From positions 37,160 to 101,159 of the forward strand of contig NW_027018052.1 of the NCBI RefSeq assembly GCF_032854445.1: a stretch of 64,000 nt of DNA, written 5' to 3'. Origin of the DNA: Liolophura sinensis. Taxonomy: Eukaryota > Mollusca > Polyplacophora > Chitonida > Chitonidae. A model generated the notes under the pieces. It searched no databases, was not told the origin of the DNA, and saw only the letters and a program-made list of their open reading frames with translations. A program made the position numbers and the translations under genes. Positions 9,769-23,469 of this stretch are shown one piece after another; within the stretch, counting starts at the first letter, position 1, and every line of letters begins with the position of its first letter.

Positions 9769-11413
9769 TTGGCTGTAGCCACAATTGAATCATCATTTAT
9801 GTCAAAATCACGTGCCCAGCAACGGCTCTTACTCCATGGAAACCAAGGAAATTTCCAATTTTTCAACACCTGGAGGATGCCTGACCCAATTGCGCATCTT
9901 TTGGCACCTTATTGATGTGGGTCAGTGTTCAATTGTACTTTTTACAGCAGACTGTATCAAGTACCTTGTGGTTTTTATATAAAAATGGTGTGGTTTTTCT
10001 ACATGTAGATAAAGAGATTAAGTTTATCTTCGACTTAGAAGTAAGACATTTGCTGGGTGAGTTAAATGGGCTTGGCCCAAAGATTTGACATCTTCTGGGC
10101 TACCGAAGGGCACATAACTTATAATCAAAAGTTGAATATAGTAATGACCAGTCGCGATGGTACATAGTACATGTAGCCGATTTCAATTAGCAAAAGGACC
10201 AGGCAAAAATCCAAAAGTAAAAAAAATGCTCCAATCGTGCTGGAAAGAGGCTAATCCGACGTATTTTGTGACGAGAAATCGAATGGTGCAAACCGCGTTG
10301 CTCTCCGACCAATACTTTTGGCTGTAGCCACAATTGAATCATCATTTATGTCAAAATCACGTGCCCAGCAACGGCTCTTACTCCATGGAAACCAAGGAAA
10401 TTTCCAATTTTTCAACAGCTGGAGATGCCTGACCCAATTGCGCATCTTTTGGCACCTTATTGATGTGGGTCAGTGTTCAATTGTACTTTTTACAGCAGAC
10501 TGTATCAAGTACCTTGTGTTTTTTATATAAAAATGGTGTGGTTTTCCTACATGTAGATAAAGACATTGAGTTTATCTTCGACTTAGAAGTAAGACATTTG
10601 CTGGGTGAGTTAAATGGGCTTGGCCCAAAGATTTGACATCTTCTGGGCTACCGAAGGGCACATAACTTATAATCAAAAGTTGAATATAGTAATGACCAGT
10701 CGCGATTGTACATAGTACATGTAGCCGATTTCAATTAGCAAAAGGACCAGGCAAAAATCCAAAAGTGGAAAAAATGTTCCAATGCTGCTGGTAAGAGGCT
10801 AATCCGACGTATTTTGTGACGAGAAATCGAATGGTGCAAACCGCGTTGCTCTCCGACCAATACTTTTGGCTGTAGCCACAATTGAATCATCATTTATGTC
10901 AAAATCACGTGCCCAGCAACGGCTCTTACTCCATGGAAACCAAGGAAATTTCCAAATTTACAACACCTGGAGATGCCTGACCCAATTGCGCATCTTTTGG
11001 CACCTTATTGATGTGGGTCAGTGTTCAATTGTACTTTTTACAGCAGACTGTATCAAGTACCTTGTGGTTTTTATATAAAAATGGTGTGGTTTTTCTACAT
11101 GTAGATAAAGAGATTAAGTTTATCTTCGACTTAGAAGTAAGACATTTGCTGGGTGAGTTAAATGGGCTTGGCCCAAAGATTTGACATCTTCTGGGCTACC
11201 GAAGGGCACATAACTTATAATCAAAAGATGAATATAGTAATGACCAGTCGCGATTGTACATAGTACATGTAGCCGATTTCAATTAGCAAAAGGACCAGGC
11301 AAATATCCAAAAGTGGAAAAAATGTTCCAATGCTGCTGGTAAGAGGCTAATCCGACGTATTTTGTGACGAGAAATCGAATGGTGCAAACCGCGCTGCTCT
11401 CCGACCAATACTT
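9769..11413 (+). repeat. Three-unit block, copy 1 (units 18-20)
   Basis: Units start at 9769, 10318 and 10866. Private markers are GCTGGAAAGAGG (10230) in place of GCTGGTAAGAGG, and GTTTTCCTAC (10541). Both recur in blocks 33334-34977 and 34978-36621; the middle units at 10318 and 33882 are exactly 43 x 548 bp apart. Unit 20 carries CCAAATTTACAAC in place of CCAATTTTTCAAC. Confidence 0.75.
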
Positions 11414-13057
11414 TTGGCTGTAGCCACAATTGAATCATCATTTATGTCAAAATCACGTGCCCAGCAACGGCTCTTACTCCATGGAAACCAAGGAAATTTC
11501 CAATTTTTCAACAGCTGGAGATGCCTGACCCAATTGCGCATCTTTTGGCACCTTATTGATGTGGGTCAGTGTTCAATTGTACTTTTTACAGCAGACTGTA
11601 TCAAGTACCTTGTGTTTTTTATATAAAAATGGTGTGGTTTTTCTACATGTAGATAAAGACATTGAGTTTATCTTCGACTTAGAAGTAAGACATTTGCTGG
11701 GTGAGTTAAATGGGCTTGGCCCAAAGATTTGACATCTTCTGGGCTACCGAAGGGCACATAACTTATAATCAAAAGTTGAATATAGTAATGACCAGTCGCG
11801 ATTGTACATAGTACATGTAGCCGATTTCAATTAGCAAAAGGACCAGGCAAAAATCCAAAAGTGGAAAAAATGTTCCAATGCTGCTGGTAAGAGGCTAATC
11901 CGACGTATTTTGTGACGAGAAATCGAATGGTGCAAACCGCGTTGCTCTCCGACCAATACTTTTGGCTGTAGCCACAATTGAATCATCATTTATGTCAAAA
12001 TCACGTGCCCAGCAACGGCTCTTACTCCATGGAAACCAAGGAAATTTGCAATTTTTCAACAGCTGGAGATGCCTGACCCAATTGCGCATCTTTTGGCACC
12101 TTATTGATGTGGGTCAGTGTTCAATTGTACTTTTTACAGCAGACTGTATCAAGTACCTTGTGTTTTTTATATAAAAATGGTGTGGTTTTTCTACATGTAG
12201 ATAAAGAGATTAAGTTTATCTTCGACTTAGAAGTAAGACATTTGCTGGGTGAGTTAAATGGGCTTGGCCCAAAGATTTGACATCTTCTGGGCTACCGAAG
12301 GGCACATAACTTATAATCAAAAGTTGAATATAGTAATGACCAGTCGCGATTGTACATAGTACATGTAGCCGATTTCAATTAGCAAAAGGACCAGGCAAAA
12401 ATCCAAAAGTGGAAAAAATGTTCCAATGCTGCTGGTAAGAGGCTAATCCGACGTATTTTGTGACGAGAAATCGAATGGTGCAAACCGCGTTGCTCTCCGA
12501 CCAATACTTTTGGCTGTAGCCACAATTGAATCATCATTTATGTCAAAATCACGTGCCCAGCAACGGCTCTTACTCCATGGAAACCAAGGAAATTTCCAAA
12601 TTTACAACACCTGGAGATGCCTGACCCAATTGCGCATCTTTTGGCACCTTGTTGATGTGGGTCAGTGTTCAATTGTACTTTTTACAGCAGACTGTATCAA
12701 GTACCTTGTGGTTTTTATATAAAAATGGTGTGGTTTTTCTACATGTAGATAAAGAGATTAAGTTTATCTTCGACTTAGAAGTAAGACATTTGCTGGGTGA
12801 GTTAAATGGGCTTGGCCCAAAGATTTGACATCTTCTGGGCTACCGAAGGGCACATAACTTATAATCAAAAGATGAATATAGTAATGACCAGTCGCGATTG
12901 TACATAGTACATGTAGCCGATTTCAATTAGCAAAAGGACCAGGCAAATATCCAAAAGTGGAAAAAATGTTCCAATGCTGCTGGTAAGAGGCTAATCCGAC
13001 GTATTTTGTGACGAGAAATCGAATGGTGCAAACCGCGTTGCTCTCCGACCAATACTT
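11414..13057 (+). repeat. Satellite units 21-23
   Basis: Units start at 11414, 11962 and 12510. The last unit shares the private CCAAATTTACAAC reading with the unit at 10866, exactly three units (1644 bp) earlier, so part of this region is a three-unit tandem duplication. Unit 21 has the GCGCTGCT reading and unit 23 has GTTGATG for ATTGATG. Confidence 0.8.
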
Positions 13058-15248
13058 TTGGCTGTAGCCACAATTGAATCATCATTTATGTCAAAATCAC
13101 GTGCCCAGCAACGGCTCTTACTCCATGGAAACCAAGGAAATTTCCAATTTTTCAACAGCTGGAGATGCCTGACCCAATTGCGCATCTTTTGGCACCTTAT
13201 TGATGTGGGTCAGTGTTCAATTGTACTTTTTACAGCAGACTGTATCAAGTACCTTGTGTTTTTTATATAAAAATGGTGTGGTTTTTCTACATGTAGATAA
13301 AGACATTGAGTTTATCTTCGACTTAGAAGTAAGACATTTGCTGGGTGAGTTAAATGGGCTTGGCCCAAAGATTTGACATCTTCTGGGCTACCGAAGGGCA
13401 CATAACTTATAATCAAAAGTTGAATATAGTAATGACCAGTCGCGATTGTACATAGTACATGTAGCCGATTTCAATTAGCAAAAGGACCAGGCAAAAATCC
13501 AAAAGTGGAAAAAATGTTCCAATGCTGCTGGTAAGAGGCTAATCCGACGTATTTTGTGACGAGAAATCGAATGGTGCAAACCGCGTTGCTCTCCGACCAA
13601 TACTTTTGGCTGTAGCCACAATTGAATCATCATTTATGTCAAAATCACGTGCCCAGCAACGGCTCTTACTCCATGGAAACCAAGGAAATTTCCAATTTTT
13701 CAACACCTGGAGATGCCTGACCCAATTGCGCATCTTTTGGCACCTTATTGATGTGGGTCAGTGTTCAATTGTACTTTTTACAGCAGACTGTATCAAGTAC
13801 CTTGTGTTTTTTATATAAAAATGGTGTGGTTTTTCTACATGTAGATAAAGAGATTAAGTTTATCTTCGACTTAGAAGTAAGACATTTGCTGGGTGAGTTA
13901 AATGGGCTTGGCCCAAAGATTTGACATCTTCTGGGCTACCGAAGGGCACATAACTTATAATCAAAAGTTGAATATAGTAATGACCAGTCGCGATTGTACA
14001 TAGTACATGTAGCCGATTTCAATTAGCAAAAGGACCAGGCAAAAATCCAAAAGTGGAAAAAATGTTCCAATGCTGCTGGTAAGAGGCTAATCCGACGTAT
14101 TTTGTGACGAGAAATCGAATGGTGCAAACCGCGTTGCTCTCCGACCAATACTTTTGGCTGTAGCCACAATTGAATCATCATTTATGTCAAAATCACGTGC
14201 CCAGCAACGGCTCTTACTCCATGGAAACCAAGGAAATTTGCAATTTTTCAACAGCTGGAGATGCCTGACCCAATTGCGCATCTTTTGGCACCTTATTGAT
14301 GTGGGTCAGTGTTCAATTGTACTTTTTACAGCAGACTGTATCAAGTACCTTGTGTTTTTTATATAAAAATGGTGTGGTTTTTCTACATGTAGATAAAGAC
14401 ATTGAGTTTATCTTCGACTTAGAAGTAAGACATTTGCTGGGTGAGTTAAATGGGCTTGGCCCAAAGATTTGACATCTTCTGGGCTACCGAAGGGCACATA
14501 ACTTATAATCAAAAGTTGAATATAGTAATGACCAGTCGCGATTGTACATAGTACATGTAGCCGATTTCAATTAGCAAAAGGACCAGGCAAAAATCCAAAA
14601 GTGGAAAAAATGTTCCAATGCTGCTGGTAAGAGGCTAATCCGACGTATTTTGTGACGAGAAATCGAATGGTGCAAACCGCGTTGCTCTCCGACCAATACT
14701 TTTGGCTGTAGCCACAATTGAATCATCATTTATGTCAAAATCACGTGCCCAGCAACGGCTCTTACTCCATGGAAACCAAGGAAATTTGCAATTTTTCAAC
14801 ACCTGGAGATGCCTGACCCAATTGCGCATCTTTTGGCACCTTATTGATGTGGGTCAGTGTTCAATTGTATTTTTTACAGCAGACTGTATCAAGTACCTTG
14901 TGGTTTTTATATAAAAATGGTGTGGTTTTTCTACATGTAGATAAAGAGATTAAGATTATCTTCGACTTAGAAGTAAGACATTTGCTGGGTGAGTTAAATG
15001 GGCTTGGCCCAAAGATTTGACATCTTCTGGGCTACCGAAGGGCACATAACTTATAATCAAAAGTTGAATATAGTAATGACCAGTCGCGATGGTACATAGT
15101 ACATGTAGCCGATTTCAATTAGCAAAAGGACCAGGCAAAAATCCAAAAGTAAAAAAAATGCTCCAATCGTGCTGGTAAGAGGCTAATCCGACGTATTTGT
15201 GACGAGAAATCGAATGGTGCAAACCGCGTTGCTCTCCGAGCAATACTT
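13058..15248 (+). repeat. Four-unit block, copy 2 (units 24-27)
   Basis: Units start at 13058, 13606, 14154 and 14702. Site pattern C87/G101, C87/C101, G87/G101, G87/C101 with alternating CATTGAG/GATTAAG. The last unit has TATTTTTTACAG, G202 and GATTAAGATTATC. The block matches 19086-21277 at an offset of exactly 11 units (6028 bp). The last unit ends with the AA form of the 450-468 block and a missing T (GTATTTGTG), giving 547 bp. Confidence 0.8.
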
Positions 15249-17440
15249 TTGGCTGTAGCCACAATTGAATCATCAATTATGTCAAAATCACGTGCCCAGC
15301 AACGGCTCTTACTCCATGGAAACCAAGGAAATTTCCAATTTTTCAACAGCTGCAGATGCCTGACCCAATTGCGCATCTTTTGGCACCTTATTGATGTGGG
15401 TCAGTGTTCAATTGTACTTTTTACAGCAGACTGTATCAAGTACCTTGTGGTTTTTATATAAAAATGGTGTGGTTTTTCTACATGTAGATAAAGAGATTAA
15501 GTTTATCTTCGACTTAGAAGTAAGACATTTGCTGGGTGAGTTAAATGGGCTTGGCCCAAAGATTTGACATCTTCTGGGCTACCGAAGGGCACATAACTTA
15601 TAATCAAAAGATGAATATAGTAATGACCAGTCGCGATTGTACATAGTACATGTAGCCGATTTCAATTAGCAAAAGGACCAGGCAAATATCCAAAAGTGGA
15701 AAAAATGTTCCAATGCTGCTGGTAAGAGGCTAATCCGACGTATTTTGTGACGAGAAATCGAATGGTGCAAACCGCGTTGCTCTCCGAGCAATACTTTTGG
15801 CTGTAGCCACAATTGAATCATCAATTATGTCAAAATCAAGTGCCCAGCAACGGCTCTTACTCCATGGAAACCAAGGAAATTTGCAATTTTTCAACACCTG
15901 GAGATGCCTGACCCAATTGCGCATCTTTTGGCACCTTATTGATGTGGGTCAGTGTTCAATTGTACTTTTTACAGCAGACTGTATCAAGTACCTTGTGGTT
16001 TTTATATAAAAATGGTGTGGTTTTTCTACATGTAGATAAAGAGATTAAGTTTATCTTCGACTTAGAAGTAAGACATTTGCTGGGTGAGTTAAATGGGCTT
16101 GGCCCAAAGATTTGACATCTTCTGGGCTACCGAAGGGCACATAACTTATAATCAAAAGATGAATATAGTAATGACCAGTCGCGAATGTACATAGTACATG
16201 TAGCCGATTTCAATTAGCAAAAGGACCAGGCAAATATCCAAAAGTGGAAAAAATGTTCCAATGCTGCTGGTAAGAGGCTAATCCGACGTATTTTGTGACG
16301 AGAAATCGAATGGTGCAAACAGCGTTGCTCTCCGAGCAATACTTTTGGCTGTAGCCACAATTGAATCATCAATTATGTCAAAATCACGTGCCCAGCAACG
16401 GCTCTTACTCCATGGAAACCAAGGAAATTTACAATTTTTCAACACCTGGAGATGCCTGGCCCAATTGCGCATCTTTTGGCACCTTATTGATGTGGGTCAG
16501 TGTTCAATTGTATTTTTTACAGCAGACTGTATCAAGTACCTTGTGTTTTTTATATAAAAATGGTGTGGTTTTTCTACATGTAGATAAAGACATTGAGTTT
16601 ATCTTCGACTTAGAAGTAAGACATTTGCTGGGTGAGTTAAATGGGCTTGGCCCAAAGATTTGACGTCTTCTGGGCTACCGAAGGGCACATAACTTATAAT
16701 CAAAAGTTGAATATAGTAATGACCAGTCGCGATTGTACATAGTACATGTAGCCGATTTCAATTAGCAAAAGGACCAGGCAAATATCCAAAAGTGGAAAAA
16801 ATGTTCCAATGCTGCTGGTAAGAGGCTAATCCGACGTATTTTGTGACGAGAAATCGAATGGTGCAAACAGCGTTGCTCTCCGAGCAATACTTTTGGCTGT
16901 AGCCACAATTGAATCATCAATTATGTCAAAATCACGTGCCCAGCAACGGCTCTTACTCCATGGAAACCAAGGAAATTTACAATTTTTCAACACCTGGAGA
17001 TGCCTTGCCCAATTGCGCATCTTTTGGCACCTTATTGATGTGGGTCAGTGTTCAATTGTACTTTTTACAGCAGACTGTATCAAGTACCTTGTGTTTTTTA
17101 TATAAAAATGGTGTGGTTTTTCTACATGTAGATAAAGACATTGAGTTTATCTTCGACTTAGAAGTAAGACATTTGCTGGGTGAGTTAAATGGGCTTGGCC
17201 CAAAGATTTGACGTCTTCTGGGCTACCGAAGGGCACATAACTTATAATCAAATGTTGAATGTAGTAATGACCAGTCGCGATGGTACATAGTACATGTAGC
17301 CGATTTCAATTAGCAAAAGGACCAGGCAAAAATCCAAAAGTGGAAAAAATGATCCAATACTGCTGGTAAGAGGCTAATCCGACGTATTTTGTGACGAGAA
17401 ATCGAATGGTGCAAACCGCGCTGCTCTCCGACCAATACTT
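15249..17440 (+). repeat. Satellite units 28-31, all A28 class; contains copy of window start
   Basis: Units start at 15249, 15797, 16345 and 16893. From 15353 to about 16510 the sequence follows positions 1 to about 1160, sharing CTGCAG-type CAGATGCC, CAAGTGCC and CGCGAATG. Units 30 and 31 carry G115. Unit 31 has CTTGCCC followed by GAATGTAG, as in units 5 and 10. This is the longest run of consecutive A28 units in the window. Confidence 0.85.
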
Positions 17441-19085
17441 TTGGCTGTAGCCACAATTGAATCATCATTTATGTCAAAATCACGTGCCCAGCAACGGCTC
17501 TTACTCCATGGAAACCAAGGAAATTTGCAATTTTTCAACAGCTGGAGATGCCTGACCCAATTGCGCATCTTTTGGCACCTTATTGATGTGGGTCAGTGTT
17601 CAATTGTACTTTTTACAGCAGACTGTATCAAGTACCTTGTGTTTTTTATATAAAAATGGTGTGGTTTTTCTACATGTAGATAAAGACATTGAGTTTATCT
17701 TCGACTTAGAAGTAAGACATTTGCTGGGTGAGTTAAATGGGCTTGGCCCAAAGATTTGACATCTTCTGGGCTACCGAAGGGCACATAACTTATAATCAAA
17801 AGTTGAATATAGTAATGACCAGTCGCGATTGTACATAGTACATGTAGCCGATTTCAATTAGCAAAAGGACCAGGCAAAAATCCAAAAGTGGAAAAAATGT
17901 TCCAATGCTGCTGGTAAGAGGCTAATCCGACGTATTTTGTGACGAGAAATCGAATGGTGCAAACCGCGTTGCTCTCCGACCAATACTTTTGGCTGTAGCC
18001 ACAATTGAATCATCATTTATGTCAAAATCACGTGCCCAGCAACGGCTCTTACTCCATGGAAACCAAGGAAATTTGCAATTTTTCAACACCTGGAGATGCC
18101 TGACCCAATTGCGCATCTTTTGGCACCTTATTGATGTGGGTCAGTGTTCAATTGTACTTTTTACAGCAGACTGTATCAAGTACCTTGTGTTTTTTATATA
18201 AAAATGGTGTGGTTTTTCTACATGTAGATAAAGAGATTAAGTTTATCTTCGACTTAGAAGTAAGACATTTGCTGGGTGAGTTAAATGGGCTTGGCCCAAA
18301 GATTTGACATCTTCTGGGCTACCGAAGGGCACATAACTTATAATCAAAAGTTGAATATAGTAATGACCAGTCGCGATTGTACATAGTACATGTAGCCGAT
18401 TTCAATTAGCAAAAGGACCAGGCAAAAATCCAAAAGTGGAAAAAATGTTCCAATGCTGCTGGTAAGAGGCTAATCCGACGTATTTTGTGACGAGAAATCG
18501 AATGGTGCAAACCGCGTTGCTCTCCGACCAATACTTTTGGCTGTAGCCACAATTGAATCATCATTTATGTCAAAATCACGTGCCCAGCAACGGCTCTTAC
18601 TCCATGGAAACCAAGGAAATTTGCAATTTTTCAACAGCTGGAGATGCCTGACCCAATTGCGCATCTTTTGGCACCTTATTGATGTGGGTCAGTGTTCAAT
18701 TGTACTTTTTACAGCAGACTGTATCAAGTACCTTGTGTTTTTTATATAAAAATGGTGTGGTTTTTCTACATGTAGATAAAGAGATTAAGATTATCTTCGA
18801 CTTAGAAGTAAGACATTTGCTGGGTGAGTTAAATGGGCTTGGCCCAAAGATTTGACGTCTTCTGGGCTACCGAAGGGCACATAACTTATAATCAAAAGTT
18901 GAATATAGTAATGACCAGTCGCGATGGTACATAGTACATGTAGCCGATTTCAATAAGCAAAAAGGACCAGGCAAAAATCCAAAAGTAAAAAAAATGCTCC
19001 AATCGTGCTGGTAAGAGGCTAATCCGACGTATTTTGTGACGAGAAATCGAATGGTGCAAACCGCGCTGCTCTCCGACCAATACTT
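17441..19085 (+). repeat. Satellite units 32-34, truncated form of four-unit block
   Basis: Units start at 17441, 17989 and 18537. The order resembles the four-unit block, but the third unit runs directly into GATTAAGATTATC (18781), normally a marker of the fourth. This suggests that one unit was lost by unequal exchange. The next boundary carries the AA form of the 450-468 block and an extra A in AAAAAGGACC. Confidence 0.65.
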
Positions 19086-21277
19086 TTGGCTGTAGCCACA
19101 ATTGAATCATCATTTATGTCAAAATCACGTGCCCAGCAACGGCTCTTACTCCATGGAAACCAAGGAAATTTGCAATTTTTCAACAGCTGGAGATGCCTGA
19201 CCCAATTGCGCATCTTTTGGCACCTTATTGATGTGGGTCAGTGTTCAATTGTACTTTTTACAGCAGACTGTATCAAGTACCTTGTGTTTTTTATATAAAA
19301 ATGGTGTGGTTTTTCTACATGTAGATAAAGACATTGAGTTTATCTTCGACTTAGAAGTAAGACATTTGCTGGGTGAGTTAAATGGGCTTGGCCCAAAGAT
19401 TTGACATCTTCTGGGCTACCGAAGGGCACATAACTTATAATCAAAAGTTGAATATAGTAATGACCAGTCGCGATTGTACATAGTACATGTAGCCGATTTC
19501 AATTAGCAAAAGGACCAGGCAAAAATCCAAAAGTGGAAAAAATGTTCCAATGCTGCTGGTAAGAGGCTAATCCGACGTATTTTGTGACGAGAAATCGAAT
19601 GGTGCAAACCGCGTTGCTCTCCGACCAATACTTTTGGCTGTAGCCACAATTGAATCATCATTTATGTCAAAATCACGTGCCCAGCAACGGCTCTTACTCC
19701 ATGGAAACCAAGGAAATTTCCAATTTTTCAACACCTGGAGATGCCTGACCCAATTGCGCATCTTTTGGCACCTTATTGATGTGGGTCAGTGTTCAATTGT
19801 ACTTTTTACAGCAGACTGTATCAAGTACCTTGTGTTTTTTATATAAAAATGGTGTGGTTTTTCTACATGTAGATAAAGAGATTAAGTTTATCTTCGACTT
19901 AGAAGTAAGACATTTGCTGGGTGAGTTAAATGGGCTTGGCCCAAAGATTTGACATCTTCTGGGCTACCGAAGGGCACATAACTTATAATCAAAAGTTGAA
20001 TATAGTAATGACCAGTCGCGATTGTACATAGTACATGTAGCCGATTTCAATTAGCAAAAGGACCAGGCAAAAATCCAAAAGTGGAAAAAATGTTCCAATG
20101 CTGCTGGTAAGAGGCTAATCCGACGTATTTTGTGACGAGAAATCGAATGGTGCAAACCGCGTTGCTCTCCGACCAATACTTTTGGCTGTAGCCACAATTG
20201 AATCATCATTTATGTCAAAATCACGTGCCCAGCAACGGCTCTTACTCCATGGAAACCAAGGAAATTTGCAATTTTTCAACAGCTGGAGATGCCTGACCCA
20301 ATTGCGCATCTTTTGGCACCTTATTGATGTGGGTCAGTGTTCAATTGTACTTTTTACAGCAGACTGTATCAAGTACCTTGTGTTTTTTATATAAAAATGG
20401 TGTGGTTTTTCTACATGTAGATAAAGACATTGAGTTTATCTTCGACTTAGAAGTAAGACATTTGCTGGGTGAGTTAAATGGGCTTGGCCCAAAGATTTGA
20501 CATCTTCTGGGCTACCGAAGGGCACATAACTTATAATCAAAAGTTGAATATAGTAATGACCAGTCGCGATTGTACATAGTACATGTAGCCGATTTCAATT
20601 AGCAAAAGGACCAGGCAAAAATCCAAAAGTGGAAAAAATGTTCCAATGCTGCTGGTAAGAGGCTAATCCGACGTATTTTGTGACGAGAAATCGAATGGTG
20701 CAAACCGCGTTGCTCTCCGACCAATACTTTTGGCTGTAGCCACAATTGAATCATCATTTATGTCAAAATCACGTGCCCAGCAACGGCTCTTACTCCATGG
20801 AAACCAAGGAAATTTGCAATTTTTCAACACCTGGAGATGCCTGACCCAATTGCGCATCTTTTGGCACCTTATTGATGTGGGTCAGTGTTCAATTGTATTT
20901 TTTACAGCAGACTGTATCAAGTACCTTGTGGTTTTTATATAAAAATGGTGTGGTTTTTCTACATGTAGATAAAGAGATTAAGATTATCTTCGACTTAGAA
21001 GTAAGACATTTGCTGGGTGAGTTAAATGGGCTTGGCCCAAAGATTTGACATCTTCTGGGCTACCGAAGGGCACATAACTTATAATCAAAAGATGAATATA
21101 GTAATGACCAGTCGCGATTGTACATAGTACATGTAGCCGATTTCAATTAGCAAAAGGACCAGGCAAATATCCAAAAGTGGAAAAAATGTTCCAATGCTGC
21201 TGGTAAGAGGCTAATCCGACGTATTTTGTGACGAGAAATCGAATGGTGCAAACAGCGTTGCTCTCCGAGCAATACTT
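19086..21277 (+). repeat. Four-unit block, copy 3 (units 35-38)
   Basis: Units start at 19086, 19634, 20182 and 20730, all 548 bp. Site states follow those at 13058-15248, including TATTTTTTACAG and GATTAAGATTATC in the last unit. The first unit has the GCGCTGCT reading. The block ends with A363 and CAAATATCC, and is followed directly by copy 4. Confidence 0.8.
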
Positions 21278-23469
21278 TTGGCTGTAGCCACAATTGAATC
21301 ATCAATTATGTCAAAATCACGTGCCCAGCAACGGCTCTTACTCCATGGAAACCAAGGAAATTTGCAATTTTTCAACAGCTGGAGATGCCTGACCCAATTG
21401 CGCATCTTTTGGCACCTTATTGATGTGGGTCAGTGTTCAATTGTACTTTTTACAGCAGACTGTATCAAGTACCTTGTGTTTTTTATATAAAAATGGTGTG
21501 GTTTTTCTACATGTAGATAAAGACATTGAGTTTATCTTCGACTTAGAAGTAAGACATTTGCTGGGTGAGTTAAATGGGCTTGGCCCAAAGATTTGACATC
21601 TTCTGGGCTACCGAAGGGCACATAACTTATAATCAAAAGTTGAATATAGTAATGACCAGTCGCGATTGTACATAGTACATGTAGCCGATTTCAATTAGCA
21701 AAAGGACCAGGCAAAAATCCAAAAGTGGAAAAAATGTTCCAATGCTGCTGGTAAGAGGCTAATCCGACGTATTTTGTGACGAGAAATCGAATGGTGCAAA
21801 CCGCGTTGCTCTCCGACCAATACTTTTGGCTGTAGCCACAATTGAATCATCATTTATGTCAAAATCACGTGCCCAGCAACGGCTCTTACTCCATGGAAAC
21901 CAAGGAAATTTCCAATTTTTCAACACCTGGAGATGCCTGACCCAATTGCGCATCTTTTGGCACCTTATTGATGTGGGTCAGTGTTCAATTGTACTTTTTA
22001 CAGCAGACTGTATCAAGTACCTTGTGTTTTTTATATAAAAATGGTGTGGTTTTTCTACATGTAGATAAAGAGATTAAGTTTATCTTCGACTTAGAAGTAA
22101 GACATTTGCTGGGTGAGTTAAATGGGCTTGGCCCAAAGATTTGACATCTTCTGGGCTACCGAAGGGCACATAACTTATAATCAAAAGTTGAATATAGTAA
22201 TGACCAGTCGCGATTGTACATAGTACATGTAGCCGATTTCAATTAGCAAAAGGACCAGGCAAAAATCCAAAAGTGGAAAAAATGTTCCAATGCTGCTGGT
22301 AAGAGGCTAATCCGACGTATTTTGTGACGAGAAATCGAATGGTGCAAACCGCGTTGCTCTCCGACCAATACTTTTGGCTGTAGCCACAATTGAATCATCA
22401 TTTATGTCAAAATCACGTGCCCAGCAACGGCTCTTACTCCATGGAAACCAAGGAAATTTGCAATTTTTCAACAGCTGGAGATGCCTGACCCAATTGCGCA
22501 TCTTTTGGCACCTTATTGATGTGGGTCAGTGTTCAATTGTACTTTTTACAGCAGACTGTATCAAGTACCTTGTGTTTTTTATATAAAAATGGTGTGGTTT
22601 TTCTACATGTAGATAAAGACATTGAGTTTATCTTCGACTTAGAAGTAAGACATTTGCTGGGTGAGTTAAATGGGCTTGGCCCAAAGATTTGACATCTTCT
22701 GGGCTACCGAAGGGCACATAACTTATAATCAAAAGTTGAATATAGTAATGACCAGTCGCGATTGTACATAGTACATGTAGCCGATTTCAATTAGCAAAAG
22801 GACCAGGCAAAAATCCAAAAGTGGAAAAAATGTTCCAATGCTGCTGGTAAGAGGCTAATCCGACGTATTTTGTGACGAGAAATCGAATGGTGCAAACCGC
22901 GTTGCTCTCCGACCAATACTTTTGGCTGTAGCCACAATTGAATCATCATTTATGTCAAAATCACGTGCCCAGCAACGGCTCTTACTCCATGGAAACCAAG
23001 GAAATTTGCAATTTTTCAACACCTGGAGATGCCTGACCCAATTGCGCATCTTTTGGCACCTTATTGATGTGGGTCAGTGTTCAATTGTATTTTTTACAGC
23101 AGACTGTATCAAGTACCTTGTGGTTTTTATATAAAAATGGTGTGGTTTTTCTACATGTAGATAAAGAGATTAAGTTTATCTTCGACTTAGAAGTAAGACA
23201 TTTGCTGGGTGAGTTAAATGGGCTTGGCCCAAAGATTTGACATCTTCTGGGCTACCGAAGGGCACATAACTTATAATCAAAAGTTGAATATAGTAATGAC
23301 CAGTCGCGATTGTACATAGTACATGTAGCCGATTTCAATTAGCAAAAGGACCAGGCAAAAATCCAAAAGTAAAAAAAATGCTCCAATCGTGCTGGTAAGA
23401 GGCTAATCCGACGTATTTTGTGACGAGAAATCGAATGGTGCAAACCGCGTTGCTCTCCGACCAATACTT
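21278..23469 (+). repeat. Four-unit block, copy 4 (units 39-42), tandem to copy 3
   Basis: Units start at 21278, 21826, 22374 and 22922, exactly 4 x 548 = 2192 bp after copy 3. Units 2-4 repeat the pattern C87/C101, G87/G101, G87/C101 with TATTTTTTACAG and G202 in the last. The first unit starts as A28/A525/G540, and the last has GATTAAGTTTATC instead of GATTAAGATTATC, so conversion has occurred since duplication. This pair is the clearest local higher-order repeat. Confidence 0.8.
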
